Source: Desulforhabdus sp. TSK (lineage in GTDB: Bacteria; Desulfobacterota; Syntrophobacteria; Syntrophobacterales; Syntrophobacteraceae). From it: a stretch of DNA of 64,000 nucleotides. Below are positions 1-8,262 of the stretch, piece by piece. Location of the stretch: assembly GCF_022836495.1 (NCBI RefSeq), contig NZ_BQXM01000001.1, positions 124,001 through 188,000 of the forward strand, written 5' to 3'. A program made the position numbers and the translations under genes. Under the pieces are notes generated by a model that was not told the DNA's origin, ran no database searches, and was given only the letters and a program-made list of their open reading frames with translations. How positions within the stretch are numbered: the stretch's first letter is position 1; every line of letters begins with the position of its first letter.

Positions 1-345
1 CATCGAGCCCGTGAAGCCCTGCGTGAAATGCATCGACAGGTGGGCGATCTCCGGATGGATGCCGGCGGGATTGCCGAGAAGGGACTGCTCGTGCGCCACC
101 TCGTCATGCCTGGGGGACTGGCCGGAACGGAAGGGGTCCTGCATTTCATCGCGGAGGAAATTTCCCGGAGCACTTACGTGAACATCATGAGCCAGTATCA
201 TCCCTGCGGGGAGGCTGTGGGAAGCTCCCTCATCGGCAGAACGATCACATCCCGGGAATTTGACGACGCCCTGCGGGTGGCTGAGCGCGAGGGGCTCACA
301 CGGCTGGACGAGCGGCACAAGCACTGGCTGACCTTCGAACTTTGA
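1..345 (+). CDS. Radical SAM protein, PflX/COG1313-like, C-terminal part
   Basis: The frame is open from the first base of the window, so the N-terminal radical SAM core lies outside. The visible tail (about 114 codons) has the run GLLVRHLVMPGGLAGT followed by YVNIMSQYHPCG, which I recognise from the PflA-like iron-sulfur proteins grouped with PflX. These are probable glycyl-radical or other radical SAM activases; the substrate is unknown. It ends 58 bases before pilT and may be unrelated to it. Family call is by recall of conserved tail motifs; the CxxxCxxC cluster cannot be seen. Confidence 0.75.
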   Translation, partial: HRAREALREMHRQVGDLRMDAGGIAEKGLLVRHLVMPGGLAGTEGVLHFIAEEISRSTYVNIMSQYHPCGEAVGSSLIGRTITSREFDDALRVAEREGLTRLDERHKHWLTFEL

Positions 346-403
346 CTTTGAGCTCCCATAGCAACCGGCGGGTCATGGAGGGCGACCCGCAGAGAGAGGC
401 TCC

Positions 404-1486
404 ATGGCGAGGATTGACGCTTTTTTCAAACTGATGAATGAGCAGAAAGCTTCGGATTTACACCTGGTTTCGGGGCAGCAGCCGGTGTTGAGAATCCGGG
501 GCGACCTGGAACGGGTGAAATACAAGCTGCTCGATGACGACGAGCTCCGTGCCATGCTCTATGAAATCACGCCGGAAGACAAGATCAAGACCTTCGAAGA
601 GACGGGAGATCTTGACTTTTCCTATGAGATTCCGGGGCTGGCCCGCTACCGTGCCAATTATTTCATGCAAAAAAACGGGATCGGAGCCGTGTTTCGTGAA
701 ATCCCCAGCGAAATCCTCACGGTGGATCAATTGGGCCTGCCATCGGTCGTGAGCCGCCTGGCCATGCTCCCCCGGGGCCTGGTCCTGGTCACGGGACCCA
801 CGGGGAGCGGCAAGTCCACGACCTTGGCCGCCATCATCGATGAAGCCAACCGGAAGCGCAAGGACCATATCATTACGGTGGAAGACCCCATCGAATTCGT
901 CCACCAGAGCAAGAGCTGCGTCATCAACCACCGGGAGCTGAACACCCACACCCGGACCTTCACGGCTGCCCTGCGTGCTGCACTCCGTGAAGATCCGGAC
1001 ATCATCCTCGTGGGTGAAATGCGCGATCTCGAAACCATCCGTCTGGCCATGGAAGCCGCAGCCACGGGACATCTCGTCTTCTCGACCCTCCACACCACCA
1101 GCGCCGCCAAGACCGTGGACCGCATCATCGAAGTTTTTCCCACGGGAGAGCAGGCCCAGATCCGTTCGACCCTTGCCGATGGGATCCGGGCCGTCATCGC
1201 TCAGGCCCTCTTCAAGCGGATCGATGTCAAGGGCCGCTGCGCCGTCCTGGAGATCCTCGTTGCCACGCATGCTGTGCGGGCCATGATCCGGGAATCCAAG
1301 ACGCACCAGATCACCTCGGCCATGCAGACAGGAAAAAAGTACGGCATGCAGACCCTTGATGACGGCATCTTCGCGCAGCTGAAGGCGGGAAGGATCAGCC
1401 CTGACGAAGCCTACATGAAGTGTGTGGACAAGGAGAAATTCAAGCCGTACCTGACGGAGGCTCCCCAGGATTTTACTGAAGTTTAG
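404..1486 (+). CDS. pilT: PilT-family twitching motility ATPase
   Basis: A 360-residue hexameric secretion ATPase that powers retraction of type IV pili at the inner membrane. Visible motifs: Walker A GPTGSGKST at 131-139, Asp box VEDPIE at 159-164, Walker B IILVGEMRD at 200-208, His box STLHTTSA at 227-234, and AVRAMIRESK near 290-299, which corresponds to the AIRNLIRE motif typical of retraction ATPases. The N-terminal half carries the DLHL-type segment (SDLHLVSGQQPVLR). Length fits the family. A second paralogue follows 130 bases downstream; no pilin or pilus assembly genes are in the window. Confidence 0.93.
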   Translation: MARIDAFFKLMNEQKASDLHLVSGQQPVLRIRGDLERVKYKLLDDDELRAMLYEITPEDKIKTFEETGDLDFSYEIPGLARYRANYFMQKNGIGAVFREIPSEILTVDQLGLPSVVSRLAMLPRGLVLVTGPTGSGKSTTLAAIIDEANRKRKDHIITVEDPIEFVHQSKSCVINHRELNTHTRTFTAALRAALREDPDIILVGEMRDLETIRLAMEAAATGHLVFSTLHTTSAAKTVDRIIEVFPTGEQAQIRSTLADGIRAVIAQALFKRIDVKGRCAVLEILVATHAVRAMIRESKTHQITSAMQTGKKYGMQTLDDGIFAQLKAGRISPDEAYMKCVDKEKFKPYLTEAPQDFTEV

Positions 1487-1508
1487 GTCCCGGATGACGA
1501 GAGGGAAG

Positions 1509-1550
1509 GGACGCTGAAGAACGCTGACGGGCGCTGACTTGCGCTGATGG
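1509..1550 (+). repeat. CGCTGA short tandem repeat
   Basis: Four spaced copies of CGCTGA (GGACGCTGAAGA, ACGCTGACGG, GCGCTGACTT, GCGCTGATGG) lie between the two pilT-like genes. The same motif recurs in inverted orientation at 2911-2951 and as a full palindrome at 28027-28156, so this is one arm of a dispersed intergenic element. Confidence 0.7.
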
Positions 1551-1616
1551 AAGGGCAAAGATGATTTCTTTTCCGACCGACTCCACACCCCTGAGGGCAT
1601 TGAGGAGGAAAAGGGT

Positions 1617-2786
1617 TTGAGACGACCCGAGCTGGATTACCTGTTGAGCCGTATCCTGGAAGAAAACCCCCGGACTTCGGACATCAATTTCACTGTGGGA
1701 AAATCCCTTCAGGCCGAAGTGGACGGTCAATTGAAGGGCGTGTGCCACGATCTGGGCATCGACAAGCTGACCCCCTATCACACGGAAATGGTCGCCCTGA
1801 ACCTGATGGGAGGAGACCGCCGGAGCGTGCAGCACCTTCTCACCCGTGGGTCCTGCGACATTTCTTACTACCTTCAGGGGCGGGCACGCTTCCGCGTCAA
1901 CATTTTTTCCCAGCGGGGGACTTATTCCGTCGTCATGCGCCAGCTCCCCACCAAGATCCCATCCCTGGAAGAGCTCAAACTGCCGCCGGTTTTCAAGGAA
2001 GTGGCCGATCAGAAATACGGGATCGTTTTTGTCACGGGAGCCACGGGAAGCGGCAAGTCCACGACCCTCGCGGCAATCCTCAACGAGATCAACAGGAAAA
2101 AAGCGGTGCACGTCATCACCCTGGAAGACCCGGTGGAATTCGTGCATCCTCAGCTCAAGGCGACGTTCAATCAACGTGAACTGGGTCTGGACTTCGACGC
2201 CTTTGCCACGGGGCTGCGCGCGGCGCTGCGGCAGGCGCCCAAGGTGATCCTGGTGGGGGAAATGCGCGACCGGGAAACGGTGGAGATCGGACTGAGCGCC
2301 GCCGAAACCGGACACCTGGTCCTGAGCACGCTTCACACGGTGGATGCCGGTCAGACCATCAACCGCATCGTGGGCATGTTCGATCTGGAAGAGGAACGCC
2401 TCATCCGCATCCGCCTGGCGGATACGCTGCGCTGGGTGATTTCCCAGCGGCTCCTGCCGAGAATCGGCGGCGGGCGTGTGGCCACTCTCGAGATCATGGG
2501 CACCAACCTTCGGGTGAAGGAGGCCGTCATCCAGGGAGAGTCGGAAGGCAAGACCTTTTACGAAATGATGCAACAGTCCAAACCCTTCGGATGGACCAAT
2601 TTCGACGACCACATCGTGGGGCTCTATACCGACGGCGTCATCACGGAAGACACCGCTTATGCCTATGCCTCCAAGAGGGCCATGGTCAAGCGCGGCATCG
2701 ACCAGATCAAATCGGCCCGGGGCGAAAAAACCACGGATATCGAAGGTCTCAAGATCGATCAGGAGTACTTCCTCAAAATGAGCTGA
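1617..2786 (+). CDS. pilU: Second PilT/PilU-type ATPase
   Basis: A 389-residue paralogue of the upstream gene. The start is TTG at 1617, chosen because a strong GAGGAGG ribosome site lies at 1602-1608 and no in-frame ATG precedes it. Motifs: Walker A GATGSGKST near 141-149, Asp box LEDPVEF near 169-175, Walker B VILVGEMRD near 210-218, His box STLHTVDA near 237-244. In place of the retraction signature it has RVKEAVIQGE, so it is closer to PilU, an accessory retraction ATPase that works with PilT. The name pilU is by motif comparison only; plain PilT2 is possible. Confidence 0.88.
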   Translation: MRRPELDYLLSRILEENPRTSDINFTVGKSLQAEVDGQLKGVCHDLGIDKLTPYHTEMVALNLMGGDRRSVQHLLTRGSCDISYYLQGRARFRVNIFSQRGTYSVVMRQLPTKIPSLEELKLPPVFKEVADQKYGIVFVTGATGSGKSTTLAAILNEINRKKAVHVITLEDPVEFVHPQLKATFNQRELGLDFDAFATGLRAALRQAPKVILVGEMRDRETVEIGLSAAETGHLVLSTLHTVDAGQTINRIVGMFDLEEERLIRIRLADTLRWVISQRLLPRIGGGRVATLEIMGTNLRVKEAVIQGESEGKTFYEMMQQSKPFGWTNFDDHIVGLYTDGVITEDTAYAYASKRAMVKRGIDQIKSARGEKTTDIEGLKIDQEYFLKMS

Positions 2787-2910
2787 CCTTCTCAGCCGTT
2801 CCCTGCCTGTTTCTCACCGGAATCCGCATCCATGAGGGCGGATGCCCGTTGAAATCCTGCCGTTACCCTTCTATAGTAATTCCGCGGGATGATCTGAATC
2901 ATCCCGGTCT

Positions 2911-2951
2911 TCATCAGCGTGAGTCTGCGCTTATCAGCGTTCTCAGCGTCC
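2911..2951 (+). repeat. TCAGCG short tandem repeat
   Basis: Contains TCATCAGCGT, TTATCAGCGT and TCTCAGCGTCC, the reverse complement of the CGCTGA repeat at 1509-1550. It lies in the leader of thiL and ends 34 bases before its ribosome site. Confidence 0.65.
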
Positions 2952-2996
2952 CAAGCTTCTTCATACTCTAATGGTACCGGACTCGGAGGCCGAGCC

Positions 2997-4019
2997 ATGC
3001 GTGTGCGTGACCTGGGGGAATTCGGGCTGATCGGAAGGATCGCCCGTGCGCTGCCTTCACCCCCTTCCAACGTCATAGTGGGGATCGGAGACGATGTGGC
3101 GGTATTGCAGGGCTCCGGGGCGGATTATCTTCTGGCGACCTGCGACGTGCAGGTGGAGCACGTCCATTTCCGACTTAATACGACGACCCCGTATCAACTG
3201 GGCCGAAAAGTCGTGGCCATCAATGTGAGCGATATCGCCGCCATGGGGGGAGCTCCCCTGTGGGGGCTTGTTTCGCTCGCTCTTCCGCCCGATACGGACG
3301 TGAGCTTTGTGGACGGCCTTTACGAGGGAATGGCGGAAGAGATGGGACGTGCCGGCGGGTCTATCGTGGGGGGAAACCTGAGCAAGATCCATTCGGAAAT
3401 TGTCATCGACCTGTGCCTCATGGGGAGCGTGGCGCGGGATAAAGTGCTGCTCCGTAAGGGTGCGGAGGCGGGAGACCTCGTCCTGGTGACGGGCTTTCTC
3501 GGCGATTCCCGGGCCGGTCTGGAGCTCCTGGGGCATCCTGAGTGGACGGTTTCGGAAGACGCCCGGCAGCGAGCCCTGGAGAGGCACCTGACGCCGCAGC
3601 CCCGCTTGAGGGAAGGGCAGATCCTGGCGGGGCTCGGCTGTGTCCATGCCATGGCGGATGTGAGCGACGGATTGGTGAGCGACCTTCGGCACATTTGCGG
3701 AGCCGGCCGGGTGGGGGCTGAAATCTGGGCGAAGGACCTTCCCATCAGCAGTGCCTGCCGCGAAGTGGCCGCAGCGGCCGGGGTAGATGCGTCGACCTGG
3801 GCCCGGACGGGCGGAGAAGACTATGAACTGCTTTTCACGGCTCCTGAATCCATGGCCGGGAAGATCCAGGAAGCCCTTCAAAACGGAGGGGGAACCTCCT
3901 GCCGGGTCATCGGGCGCATCCTGGCCGGGCCGGTTGATGTGCGGATCTGCATGCCCGATGGAAAAACTGTTACTCAGGCGGAAGAGTCGAAAGGTTGGGA
4001 TCATTTTTCCGGCTCCTGA
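2997..4019 (+). CDS. thiL: Thiamine-monophosphate kinase
   Basis: ThiL phosphorylates thiamine monophosphate to the active cofactor thiamine diphosphate in the cytosol. The 340-residue protein shows the PurM/AIR-synthase-like signature: IGDDVAV at 30-36, CDVQVEHVHF near 49-58, NVSDIAAMG at 76-84, GGNLS, ADVSDGL and the late GGEDYELLF. I chose ATG 2997 because GGAGG at 2985-2989 is well placed; the longer frame starting at 2919 runs through the repeat. thiD follows about 60 bases downstream. No TPP riboswitch pattern was seen in the leader. Confidence 0.95.
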   Translation: MRVRDLGEFGLIGRIARALPSPPSNVIVGIGDDVAVLQGSGADYLLATCDVQVEHVHFRLNTTTPYQLGRKVVAINVSDIAAMGGAPLWGLVSLALPPDTDVSFVDGLYEGMAEEMGRAGGSIVGGNLSKIHSEIVIDLCLMGSVARDKVLLRKGAEAGDLVLVTGFLGDSRAGLELLGHPEWTVSEDARQRALERHLTPQPRLREGQILAGLGCVHAMADVSDGLVSDLRHICGAGRVGAEIWAKDLPISSACREVAAAAGVDASTWARTGGEDYELLFTAPESMAGKIQEALQNGGGTSCRVIGRILAGPVDVRICMPDGKTVTQAEESKGWDHFSGS

Positions 4020-4076
4020 CGGCGGAGGACCTTCGTGAACAAGCCTTGAACCCTGTGAGTGAAAGATGAACATGAC

Positions 4077-4895
4077 ATGACCAAAATTCCTCGTGCATTG
4101 ACGATAGCGGGCTCCGATTCTGGAGGCGGGGCCGGGATTCAGGCGGACCTCAAGACCTTTTCGGCATTGGGGGTCTTCGGAATGAGCGCTCTCACCGCCC
4201 TGACGGCCCAGAACACCGTGGGCGTTCATGGCGTGGTGGAGTTGGACCCGGCTTTTGTTTCGGCGCAGATCCACGCCGTTGTGACGGACATCGGCGTGGA
4301 TGCCCTGAAGACGGGCATGCTCGCCAATGCAGCCATGATTTCCCAGGTGGCGAGGGATATCGTTGCCTTGGGGATCGGTGAAAATCTTGTGGTGGATCCC
4401 GTTATGGTGGCCAAGAGTGGTGACGCCCTGCTGCGACAGGATGCCATCGACACCCTGATTCGGGAGCTTTTTCCTCTGGCCCTGGTGGTGACCCCAAACC
4501 TCCATGAAGCCTCCGCCCTCATCGGCACCGGGGTCACTCGCTCCGACGCCATGAGGGAGGCGGCCCGGCGTATTCATGACTTCGGGCCGCGCTATGTGCT
4601 GGTAAAGGGAGGGCACCTGGAAGGATCTCCCATGGACCTTCTTTTTGACGGGAAGAATTTCCGGGAATATACCAACGAACGCTATGACACCCCCCACACC
4701 CATGGCACGGGCTGCACTTTTGCTTCCGCCATCGCTGCGGGGCTGGCCAGGGGGCTTGCGCTGGAAGAATCCGTGGCGCAGGCGAAGGAATACATTACCG
4801 GAGCCATCCGGGAGGGGTTACCCCTCGGCAGGGGGCATGGACCGGTACACCATTTCTACGAGCTCTATTCCCTGGCCGGATGGTATTTTCGCTGA
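4077..4895 (+). CDS. thiD: Hydroxymethylpyrimidine (phosphate) kinase
   Basis: ThiD phosphorylates HMP and HMP-phosphate to HMP-diphosphate for thiamine synthesis. Ribokinase-fold hallmarks are SDSGGGAGIQADLKT at 13-27, the KTGML and DPVMVAKSG blocks and the C-terminal anion hole THGTGCTFASAIA. About 272 residues, normal length. ATG 4077 gives the usual N-terminus (MTKIPRALTIAGSD); an in-frame GTG at 4059 is the alternative and neither has a strong ribosome site. It sits between thiL and the NO reductase on the same strand; thiE and thiM are 22 kb away. Confidence 0.95.
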   Translation: MTKIPRALTIAGSDSGGGAGIQADLKTFSALGVFGMSALTALTAQNTVGVHGVVELDPAFVSAQIHAVVTDIGVDALKTGMLANAAMISQVARDIVALGIGENLVVDPVMVAKSGDALLRQDAIDTLIRELFPLALVVTPNLHEASALIGTGVTRSDAMREAARRIHDFGPRYVLVKGGHLEGSPMDLLFDGKNFREYTNERYDTPHTHGTGCTFASAIAAGLARGLALEESVAQAKEYITGAIREGLPLGRGHGPVHHFYELYSLAGWYFR

Positions 4896-4924
4896 TTTTT
4901 TCGTAACAAGAAAGGAGAGACAAG

Positions 4925-7201
4925 ATGGCAGGCGATCCTCATGAAACCCTTTCTCCCCGGTGGCGGTACGGTGTTTTCTGGACCGTCTTCATTGGCATGT
5001 CCATTCTGGTTTACATGTCCGCGACAGCATACCGGGATGCGCCTCCCATTCCCGAAGGGGTCGTGTCGACTTCCGGTCAAATGGTCTTTACGGGCAGGGA
5101 CATCGAAGAGGGACAGGAAGTTTTCCTGAAGCACGGTCTCATGGAAAACGGGACCATTTGGGGACATGGCGCCTATCTGGGCCCCGATTTCTCAGCGGAG
5201 TACCTCCACACTCTCGGCCTCCACGTTCGGGACGCTCTGGCCCGGAAGATCTATCAGAAGGACCTCACTTCCCTGAAGGAGACGGAAAAAGAGTCTCTTG
5301 ACGCCGAGGTGGAGAAGCTCCTGAAGACCAATCGCTACGATCCCAAGACAAAGACGCTGATTTTCACCGACACTGAAGTCGCTTCCTTCCAGCAGCAGCA
5401 GACCAAGTGGGCGGAATACTTCTCGGGACCCAGCATCAATGGCGGTCTCCCCATGAAATTCATTCATGATCCCGAGGAAATCCGGAAGCTGACGGCGTTT
5501 TTTGCCTGGGCGGCATGGGCTTCCGTGGCGGATCGTCCCGGAAAGTCCTATTCCTACACCAACAACTTCCCTTATGACCCGTCTGTCGGCAATGTCCTCA
5601 CGAACGATTCCATTCTGTGGAGCGCTCTCAGCCTCATCACGCTCCTGGTGGCGACGGCCCTGGTGCTCTTCATCTTCGGCCGCTTCGACTATCTGGGGTG
5701 GAAGGGGCACGGGGAAGGGGTTCACATTCATCCCCAGCTGCTGCCGGGTGAGGCCACGGAAAGCCAGAAAGCCACCATCAAGTATTTCCTCATCGTTTCG
5801 TTGCTCTTTCTGACACAGGTCATGGTGGGAGGTGCTCTGGCCCATTATCGAGCGGAGCCCGGGGACTTTTACGGCATCGACCTGTCCTGGTTCCTGCCGA
5901 GCAACCTCCTGCGTACCTGGCATCTGCAGCTGGCCGTATTCTGGATTGCCACCGCTTATGTGGCAGGAGGGCTTTTGCTCGCTCCGTCCCTGGGGGGCAA
6001 GGACCCCAAAGGGCAGGTGGCCGGCATCAACATGCTCTTCGGAGCCCTGGTGCTGGTGGTGGTGGGCAGCCTTGTGGGAGAGATGCTCGGAGTGCGCCAG
6101 CTCCTGGGGAACCTGTGGTTCTGGTTCGGGCACCAGGGATGGGAATTCCTGGACCTCGGGCGCGGCTGGCAGGTTCTCCTGACGATTGGACTCCTGTTCT
6201 GGCTGTGGCTACTCTACCGTGGAGTCGCTCCCGCATGGAAGGATGCTGAAAAGAGTGAAATCGCCACGCTGTTTCTCTTCGGCGCCGTTGCCATTCCCTT
6301 CTTTTACTTGCCTGCCTTCTTTTTTGGCAGCAAGTCCAACTTCGCCGTGGTGGACATGTGGAGATTCTGGATCATCCATCTCTGGGTGGAGGGCTTCTTC
6401 GAGCTTTTCGTGACGGTGCTGGTGGCGGTCATCTTCTACCAGTTGGGCGTGGTGTCCCGGAAAACGGCAGTACGCATTATTTATCTCGACGCCATTCTTT
6501 TCCTGGGAAGCGGCATCGTGGGGACCGCTCACCACTGGTATTGGACGGGGCAGTCCAACGTGACCATGGCCCTGGCGGCGGCCTTTTCCGCCATGGAAGT
6601 CGTGCCTCTGACCCTGTTGACTCTGGATGCCTGGGACTTTGTGAAACTGACGGGGACGCGGTGCGACATCTGCGGGAAGGGGATCAATATTCCCCACAAG
6701 TGGACCTTCTATTTTCTTATGGCGGTAGGCTTCTGGAATTTTACGGGGGCTGCGGTCTTCGGGTTCCTCATCAACCTGCCCGTCGTCAGCTATTTTGAAG
6801 TCGGCACGATGCTGACCCCGAACCACGGGCACGCGGCCTTCATGGGGGCCTTCGGCATGCTGGCCATGGCGCTCCTCGTGCTTGCCCTACGGCAGGTGCT
6901 GACGGATGAGCAGTGGGTCCGCCCCGAAAAGTTCATCCGCGTCTCCTTCTGGGGGCTCAATATCGGTCTGCTGCTCATGGTCGTCATGAACCTTTTTCCC
7001 GGAGGGGTCATGCAGTTCTGGGATGTCCTGAGCAACGGCTACTGGCATGCCCGCAGCCTGGAATACACCAGCCGCCATCTCGTACGTTGGATCGAATGGA
7101 TGGGCATGCCCGGCCATGTGGTGCTCATCGCCTTTGGTGTCGTTCCCGCCGTGATGGCTACCGGTCTCGCCTATCGGGAAATGTGGGCCAGGGGACGATG
7201 A
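4925..7201 (+). CDS. norZ: Quinol-dependent nitric oxide reductase (qNOR)
   Basis: A 758-residue single-subunit membrane enzyme that reduces NO to N2O with electrons from quinol. It has the fused layout of qNOR: an N-terminal hydrophobic helix (residues 12-35), a soluble cytochrome-c-like but haem-free domain to about residue 230, then around 12 membrane helices. Metal-binding stretches are visible: TWHLQL, IHLWVEGFFELF (with the conserved Glu), TAHHWYW and HGHAAFMG. The ribosome site GGAGAG lies just before ATG 4925. In an anaerobe this is normally a detoxification enzyme rather than part of denitrification; no other nor or nos gene is nearby. Confidence 0.95.
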   Translation: MAGDPHETLSPRWRYGVFWTVFIGMSILVYMSATAYRDAPPIPEGVVSTSGQMVFTGRDIEEGQEVFLKHGLMENGTIWGHGAYLGPDFSAEYLHTLGLHVRDALARKIYQKDLTSLKETEKESLDAEVEKLLKTNRYDPKTKTLIFTDTEVASFQQQQTKWAEYFSGPSINGGLPMKFIHDPEEIRKLTAFFAWAAWASVADRPGKSYSYTNNFPYDPSVGNVLTNDSILWSALSLITLLVATALVLFIFGRFDYLGWKGHGEGVHIHPQLLPGEATESQKATIKYFLIVSLLFLTQVMVGGALAHYRAEPGDFYGIDLSWFLPSNLLRTWHLQLAVFWIATAYVAGGLLLAPSLGGKDPKGQVAGINMLFGALVLVVVGSLVGEMLGVRQLLGNLWFWFGHQGWEFLDLGRGWQVLLTIGLLFWLWLLYRGVAPAWKDAEKSEIATLFLFGAVAIPFFYLPAFFFGSKSNFAVVDMWRFWIIHLWVEGFFELFVTVLVAVIFYQLGVVSRKTAVRIIYLDAILFLGSGIVGTAHHWYWTGQSNVTMALAAAFSAMEVVPLTLLTLDAWDFVKLTGTRCDICGKGINIPHKWTFYFLMAVGFWNFTGAAVFGFLINLPVVSYFEVGTMLTPNHGHAAFMGAFGMLAMALLVLALRQVLTDEQWVRPEKFIRVSFWGLNIGLLLMVVMNLFPGGVMQFWDVLSNGYWHARSLEYTSRHLVRWIEWMGMPGHVVLIAFGVVPAVMATGLAYREMWARGR

Positions 7202-7257
7202 ATCGGACAAAAGAAAAATGATAGCCCCCATCAAGGAGGGAATTTTTGGATAGCCTC

Positions 7258-7334
7258 CCAGCGGCCCGAACCACGTCGTCGATGAGCTACGGGAGACACC
7301 ACCAAATGCGCCCGGCGTGGTTCGGGTCCGCTGG
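7258..7334. repeat. Inverted repeat element, 77 bp
   Basis: Arms CCAGCGGCCCGAACCACG (7258-7275) and its complement at 7316-7334, matching over 18 bp with one extra base in the right arm. The 40-bp centre is unpaired. It lies between the convergent ends of norZ and the ParE toxin gene, so it could serve as a transcript end, but it has no T-tract; a miniature mobile element remnant is equally possible. Confidence 0.6.
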
Positions 7335-7351
7335 AACGACGGGTAACAGGT

Positions 7352-7687
7352 TCACAGTTTCAGTCCAAGCAGTCTTTTCAGGAGAACGTCTTCAACATTC
7401 TGTCGAGAATCCAACACGGACAAAACGTAGACCGTTCCCTCCGCAATCCTGTAGATGATTCTCCATGGAGCAATGATCAGTTCACGATATTGAGTGATTC
7501 CTTGATCCTGGAGCTCAGGGACAATACGACCTCTGCCAGGAAAGGAATGAAGGTTTGAGGCCTTTTCTTTGATGTCGCTGAGCACTTTGTAGGCACGTGA
7601 AGGGCTGTCTTTGGCAATGTATTCAACGATTCCCTTGAGGTCTCTTTCTGAGGTTTCCGACCATCTGATGGTGTAGGTCTTCTTCAT
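7352..7687 (-). CDS. ParE/RelE-family toxin
   Basis: A 111-residue toxin of the RelE/ParE superfamily. Visible family features: N-terminal YTIRWSETSERDLKGIVEYI, the middle SFPGRGRIVPEL, then YRELIIAPWRIIYRIAEGTVYVLSVLDSRQN. ParE members poison DNA gyrase and RelE/YoeB members cleave mRNA on the ribosome; the LxxIVEYI helix and R-x-IYRI strand fit ParE better, but the target is inference. Its start overlaps the end of the antitoxin gene by 4 bases (ATGA), so the two are translationally coupled. Confidence 0.88.
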   Translation of the reverse strand: MKKTYTIRWSETSERDLKGIVEYIAKDSPSRAYKVLSDIKEKASNLHSFPGRGRIVPELQDQGITQYRELIIAPWRIIYRIAEGTVYVLSVLDSRQNVEDVLLKRLLGLKL

Positions 7688-7965
7688 TTCCTTTTTTCTT
7701 GAAGAGACTTCTCGATTTCCGTGAATACGTCCTCTTGTAATTTGGATTTCCCATTCCGTATGTCCTCCTCACCTTGGGAAATCAGCTTCAAAATACCGAT
7801 GGCATTTCGCATGTTTTCATAGCTTTCGGGATCCTGAAGGACAGCTCTTGGTTCGCCGTTTTGAGTGATGACAACGGGTCGATGCGTTTCGTTGATCTGC
7901 TTTAACAGATCGGCTGCTCTTGCTTTGAGATAGGTAATCGGTTTGATATCTTTTGATATATTCAT
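7684..7965 (-). CDS. Phd/YefM-family antitoxin
   Basis: A 93-residue antitoxin. The N-terminus (ITYLKARAADLLKQINETHRPVVITQNGEPRAVL) is the Phd/YefM DNA-binding and dimer fold; the charged C-terminal tail (KSKLQEDVFTEIEKSLQEKRK) is the expected toxin-neutralising part. A GGAGG ribosome site precedes ATG 7965. It is first in the operon with the ParE-type toxin, and a promoter with an overlapping inverted repeat lies directly upstream, which fits autorepression by the complex. Confidence 0.9.
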   Translation of the reverse strand: MNISKDIKPITYLKARAADLLKQINETHRPVVITQNGEPRAVLQDPESYENMRNAIGILKLISQGEEDIRNGKSKLQEDVFTEIEKSLQEKRK

Positions 7966-7981
7966 TTCATGACCTCCAGTT

Positions 7982-8014
7982 CTTTTATGATACGATAAAA
8001 GGACCGGTTGTCAA
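7982..8014 (-). promoter_or_regulatory. Promoter and operator of the phd-parE operon
   Basis: On the minus strand, TTGACA (8009-8014) and TATCAT (7987-7992) are spaced by 16 bases. The -10 box is covered by an inverted repeat, CTTTTAT (7982-7988) and ATAAAAG (7995-8001). This is a textbook arrangement for a toxin-antitoxin operator; binding itself is inferred. Confidence 0.75.
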
Positions 8015-8049
8015 GCCTTACAACATTGGGGACTGCCAATCGCGGCGCT

Positions 8050-8213
8050 CACATGAGATTGCTGGGGGAGGCCCTTAACTTATTAACTTTTTTTCAAGCT
8101 GAGATCATCCTGAGCTTGCATTTTCCGATCTTGGGGCGCCCAAGTCACTCACAAGCCCGTGACGTATAGTGTGCATTAAGTTAATAAGTCAAGGGCGTCC
8201 CACCATTCATGTG
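8050..8213. repeat. MITE-like inverted repeat element, about 164 bp
   Basis: Long arms at 8066-8089 and 8178-8201 (core AACTTATTAACTT and AAGTTAATAAG) match at 22 of 24 positions, and the outer ends CACATGA (8050-8056) and TCATGTG (8207-8213) also pair. An inner hairpin CAAGCT/AGCTTG lies at about 8094-8122. No reading frame is inside. It separates the toxin-antitoxin operon from the PIN-like gene and looks like a miniature inverted-repeat element. Confidence 0.65.
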
Positions 8214-8262
8214 CTAGCGGGGTAGTGTGGCGGCCGAAGAAGAAAAACTTTCGGCTACCCGA

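Noticed and set aside
2787-2996. Possible TPP riboswitch in front of thiL-thiD
   Set aside because: The conserved CUGAGA and ACCUGAU-type blocks are absent; only the TCAGCG repeat and small hairpins are there. The leader of thiM also lacks them.
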